DNA of 64,000 bases, from the NCBI GenBank assembly GCA_041603535.1, contig JBFIEE010000009.1, positions 13,803 to 77,802 of the forward strand, given 5' to 3'. Positions 61,646-64,000 of this stretch are shown piece after piece; the stretch's first letter is position 1, and each line of letters begins with the position of its first letter. A program made the position numbers and the translations under genes. Source of the stretch: HB2-32-21 sp041603535 (GTDB lineage: Bacteria; Pseudomonadota; Gammaproteobacteria; Pseudomonadales; Porticoccaceae). The notes beneath the pieces were generated by a model that was not told the origin of the DNA, ran no database searches, and saw nothing but the letters and a program-made list of their open reading frames with translations.

Positions 61646-62863
61646 TCATCCGCTGTCGGGTACCCCTTGCGGATGGCGCGGCAACTGTAGGGAGATCAGG
61701 CTGGCAGCCATCGTAAAGAGCGCTGCAGCGATCATGCAAACGCTTAGCCCCTGCCACTGGTAAAGCAATCCAGACAACAGGGTGCCGACGAGGCGGCCTG
61801 CTGCGTTGGCCATATAGTAAAAACCCACATCGAGAGACACGCTATCCCGTGCGGCATAGGCGACAATCAGGTAGGAATGCAGTGAAGAATTTATTGCAAA
61901 TAAAATCGCAAACAGAGTTAATCCGCCAACCAGAACGAGCGTCGGATCGACGGACGAGTTATTAAGGGCGGCGGCGATGCCGAGCGGCACAATACCAAGT
62001 GGCATTACCCAGTACAGGGCGGTACGCCCGTCGGGCACGTTGGCGTTATTCACCTGGGTGAGTTTTGGCGCGATGGCCTGAACCCCGCCGTAACCGATAA
62101 TCCAAAGGGCTAGCAGGCTGCCAACAGCGGTATGACTCCAGCCTAACTCGCTTTGCAAAAAAACGGGGAGGGCGACGACAAACCAGATATCCCGCGCACC
62201 AAAGAGGAAAAATCGCGCTGCGGAGAGTTGGTTCACGGCAGAACTTTTGGATAACAGATCCCTCACTCCCGGTTTGTACCGCGTCTTCCCGACGCCCTTT
62301 TCCAGCAGGATAAAGCTGCCAATACAAATCATCATTAAGCCGATAAACAGCAACAGGATGGCGACGCGGAACTCAAATGCCGATAGCAGCAGCGCGCCGA
62401 TAAAGAAGCCAGCACCTTTGAGGGCATTTTTAGACCCGGTTAAAAAGGCGACCCAGGCGTAAAGTTTGCCCTGAGCAGTGTCAGGTACCAGCAGCTTAAT
62501 GCTGCTTTTCGCACTCATTTTGTTCAAATCTTTGGCAACCCCAGATAGGGCCTGGGCGGCCATAACATAGGCGACCGATAACCAGGCAGGGTCGGCCATC
62601 AACATCGCCAGGGCGATCATTTGCAGTAACAGGCCAATGTGAAGCGTTGTGTTCAGCCCCCAATGGGCGGCGAGCCAGCCGCCAAACAGATTGGTGACAA
62701 TGCCGAAACATTCGTAAAACAAAAACAGCGTGGCAACCTCAAAAGGGCTGTAGCCCAAACTGTGAAAATAGAGGACGACCAGCATGCGCAGCGCGCCGTC
62801 GGTGATTGTGAAACCCCAATAACTGAGCGTTACCAGGATGTACTGGTAAAGGGGGCGGGTCAT
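61646..62863 (-). CDS. arsJ: Organoarsenical efflux MFS transporter ArsJ
   Basis: A 405-residue, 12-helix major-facilitator protein. YWGFTITDGALRMLVVLYFH, LFLFYECFGIVTNLFGGWLA and DLNKMSAKSSIKLLVP are characteristic of ArsJ, which exports 1-arseno-3-phosphoglycerate. It lies 29 bp downstream of a GAPDH gene on the same strand, the diagnostic pairing. In the known mechanism GAPDH makes the arseno compound from arsenate and glyceraldehyde-3-phosphate, and ArsJ removes it from the cell. Confidence 0.92.
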   Translation of the reverse strand: MTRPLYQYILVTLSYWGFTITDGALRMLVVLYFHSLGYSPFEVATLFLFYECFGIVTNLFGGWLAAHWGLNTTLHIGLLLQMIALAMLMADPAWLSVAYVMAAQALSGVAKDLNKMSAKSSIKLLVPDTAQGKLYAWVAFLTGSKNALKGAGFFIGALLLSAFEFRVAILLLFIGLMMICIGSFILLEKGVGKTRYKPGVRDLLSKSSAVNQLSAARFFLFGARDIWFVVALPVFLQSELGWSHTAVGSLLALWIIGYGGVQAIAPKLTQVNNANVPDGRTALYWVMPLGIVPLGIAAALNNSSVDPTLVLVGGLTLFAILFAINSSLHSYLIVAYAARDSVSLDVGFYYMANAAGRLVGTLLSGLLYQWQGLSVCMIAAALFTMAASLISLQLPRHPQGVPDSG

Positions 62864-62864
62864 C

Positions 62865-62904
62865 TTTGTTGCTTAGACTGAGCGTTTGTTACTTAGACTG
62901 AGCG
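62865..62904 (-). repeat. 20-bp tandem duplication over the GAPDH stop codon
   Basis: TTTGTTGCTTAGACTGAGCG is followed by TTTGTTACTTAGACTGAGCG with one difference. The right copy contains the GAPDH C-terminal codons and stop; the left copy lies in the gap before arsJ. Confidence 0.9.
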
Positions 62905-63900
62905 CGCGACTTTTTGGGCTAGCTCCATTAGTCGGTGAACATAACCTGTTTCATTGTCGTACCAGGCCAGAATCTTCACCTGAGTTTTGTTGACGACCAT
63001 GGTCGATAACGCGTCGATAACGCTCGACCTGGGATCATCTTTGTAGTCAACCGAGACCAGTGGCGCTTCTTCGTAGCCGAGTATGCCCGCGAGGTAGCTG
63101 TCGGCAGCGCTCCGTAAGGCCGCGTTCACTGATGCGATGGCGGTTGGTGTTTCTACTTCAAACACACAGTCGGTCAGGGAAGCATTAGCCAACGGTACGC
63201 GCACTGCCATGCCGTTGAGTCGGCCCTTTAGCTCCGGAAATATATCAGCAATGGCCGAGGCCGAACCGGTTGTGGTGGGAATTAGTGACAGGCTGCTGGC
63301 GCGCGCACGACGCAGATCCTTCTGGTATTCGTCGAGTACGCTCTGAGAGTTGGTGATGTCGTGAATCGTGGTGATTGAGCCATGTTTGATAGTGAAGTTT
63401 TTGTGTATCACATCGACCACCGGCGCCAGGCAGTTGGTGGTACAGGACGCAGCGGTGACGATGTGATCTCGATCTGGCTGGTAAAGGTGATCGTTAATAC
63501 CCATCACTACATTCAGTGTGCCGTCTTTAATGGGCGCAGAAGCCACCACTTTCTTTACGCCAGCCGTGAAGAAAGGCTGCAGAGCTGCACTGGATTTAAA
63601 TTTTCCTGAACATTCAATCACCAGGTCGACAGCTTTGTCCTGCCACGGCGAGTCAGCGATGGCAGTATCCTGCGAGTAGGAAATGGCCTTGCCATCAATG
63701 TACAGGTGACCCTCATCTGTGGTCACATCCGCTGCCCAGGTTCCGTGTACCGAATCATATTTCAAGAGGTGCGCCGCGGTGGCGGCATCGCCCGCCGGTT
63801 CGTTGATGTGAACGAACTCGAATTCCGGCCATGCCCACGCCGCGCGCAGAGCGAGTCGGCCGATACGACCAAATCCGTTAATACCTACTTTTGTCGTCAT
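62893..63900 (-). CDS. ArsJ-associated glyceraldehyde-3-phosphate dehydrogenase
   Basis: A 335-residue type-I GAPDH. NAD motif GINGFGRIGRLALRA, catalytic Cys in ASCTTNCLAPV, catalytic His in TIHDITNSQ (instead of the TIHAYTxDQ of glycolytic forms), and C-terminal WYDNETGYVHRLMEL. The altered His loop and the adjacent arsJ identify the arsenate-resistance paralogue rather than the glycolytic enzyme. It is probably the first gene of the pair, controlled from the TATACGTA element at the window edge. Confidence 0.92.
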   Translation of the reverse strand: MTTKVGINGFGRIGRLALRAAWAWPEFEFVHINEPAGDAATAAHLLKYDSVHGTWAADVTTDEGHLYIDGKAISYSQDTAIADSPWQDKAVDLVIECSGKFKSSAALQPFFTAGVKKVVASAPIKDGTLNVVMGINDHLYQPDRDHIVTAASCTTNCLAPVVDVIHKNFTIKHGSITTIHDITNSQSVLDEYQKDLRRARASSLSLIPTTTGSASAIADIFPELKGRLNGMAVRVPLANASLTDCVFEVETPTAIASVNAALRSAADSYLAGILGYEEAPLVSVDYKDDPRSSVIDALSTMVVNKTQVKILAWYDNETGYVHRLMELAQKVARSV

Positions 63901-63982
63901 TAGTTTTTACCTCGCGTAGTTCTACCCGGGACGGTTCTGTTAATTACAGACCTGCATATTGGATTAAAAATGTTATACTGTA

Positions 63983-64000
63983 TATACGTATATACGTATA
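63983..64000 (-). promoter_or_regulatory. TATACGTA palindrome, candidate operator of the arsenic genes
   Basis: TATACGTATATACGTATA is self-complementary and may extend past the window. It lies about 80 bp upstream of the GAPDH start, next to a TATACTG/CAGTATA half-element. ArsR-type regulators bind such AT-rich palindromes; the regulator gene would be outside the window. This is motif reading only. Confidence 0.4.

Overview
The window reads as chromosome of a gammaproteobacterium. The housekeeping order is of the Pseudomonas/Cellvibrio type: rpoE-rseA-rseC-mucD-lepA-lepB, rnc-era-recO-acpS, cysM-relA-mazG, prfB-lysS and an AlgP-like AT-hook protein. The family-level placement (a marine Cellvibrionales/Spongiibacteraceae-like lineage) is inference from gene order and protein flavour only. 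GTG and TTG starts are frequent. No rRNA, tRNA, CRISPR array or insertion sequence was seen.

Bases 1-37,250 are ordinary core genome: arginine (argD, argF, argG) and pyrimidine (pyrC) synthesis, a CGFS glutaredoxin, RNase T, the ygfZ/sdhE/ygfX neighbourhood with nadB, the sigma-E envelope-stress locus (without rseB/mucB), translation and secretion genes, the stringent-response gene relA with mazG, adk, hemH, tsaB, uppP, apeB, prfB with its intact programmed +1 frameshift, lysS and ung.

Bases 37,385-59,853 are an accessory catabolic and cofactor region. It carries an alpha-methylacyl-CoA racemase-type CoA transferase, an ACAD10/11-like acyl-CoA dehydrogenase with its APH-type kinase partner in a separate gene, five luciferase-like (LLM) oxidoreductases, a FadL-type outer-membrane channel, and an apparently complete coenzyme F420 set: npdG/fno, cofE, cofD, cofC and a fused cofG-cofH (fbiC). 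A 46-bp perfect palindrome lies between the divergent FadL gene and the first gene of the F420 run. Together these suggest uptake of a hydrophobic substrate (FadL), CoA-level branched or hydroxy-acyl chain breakdown, and F420-dependent redox steps. F420 synthesis is uncommon in Gammaproteobacteria, and this is the most interesting system in the window. A solute-binding lipoprotein paired with a 1,234-residue PAS-GGDEF-EAL protein, with no ABC permease, sits in the same region.

Bases 59,966-64,000 hold an EthA-like Baeyer-Villiger monooxygenase and an arsenate-detoxification pair (GAPDH plus ArsJ), preceded at the window edge by a TATACGTA palindrome that may be a metalloregulator operator. 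Short tandem duplications (10-20 bp units, 2-3 copies) recur in the spacers and at gene starts across the whole window.
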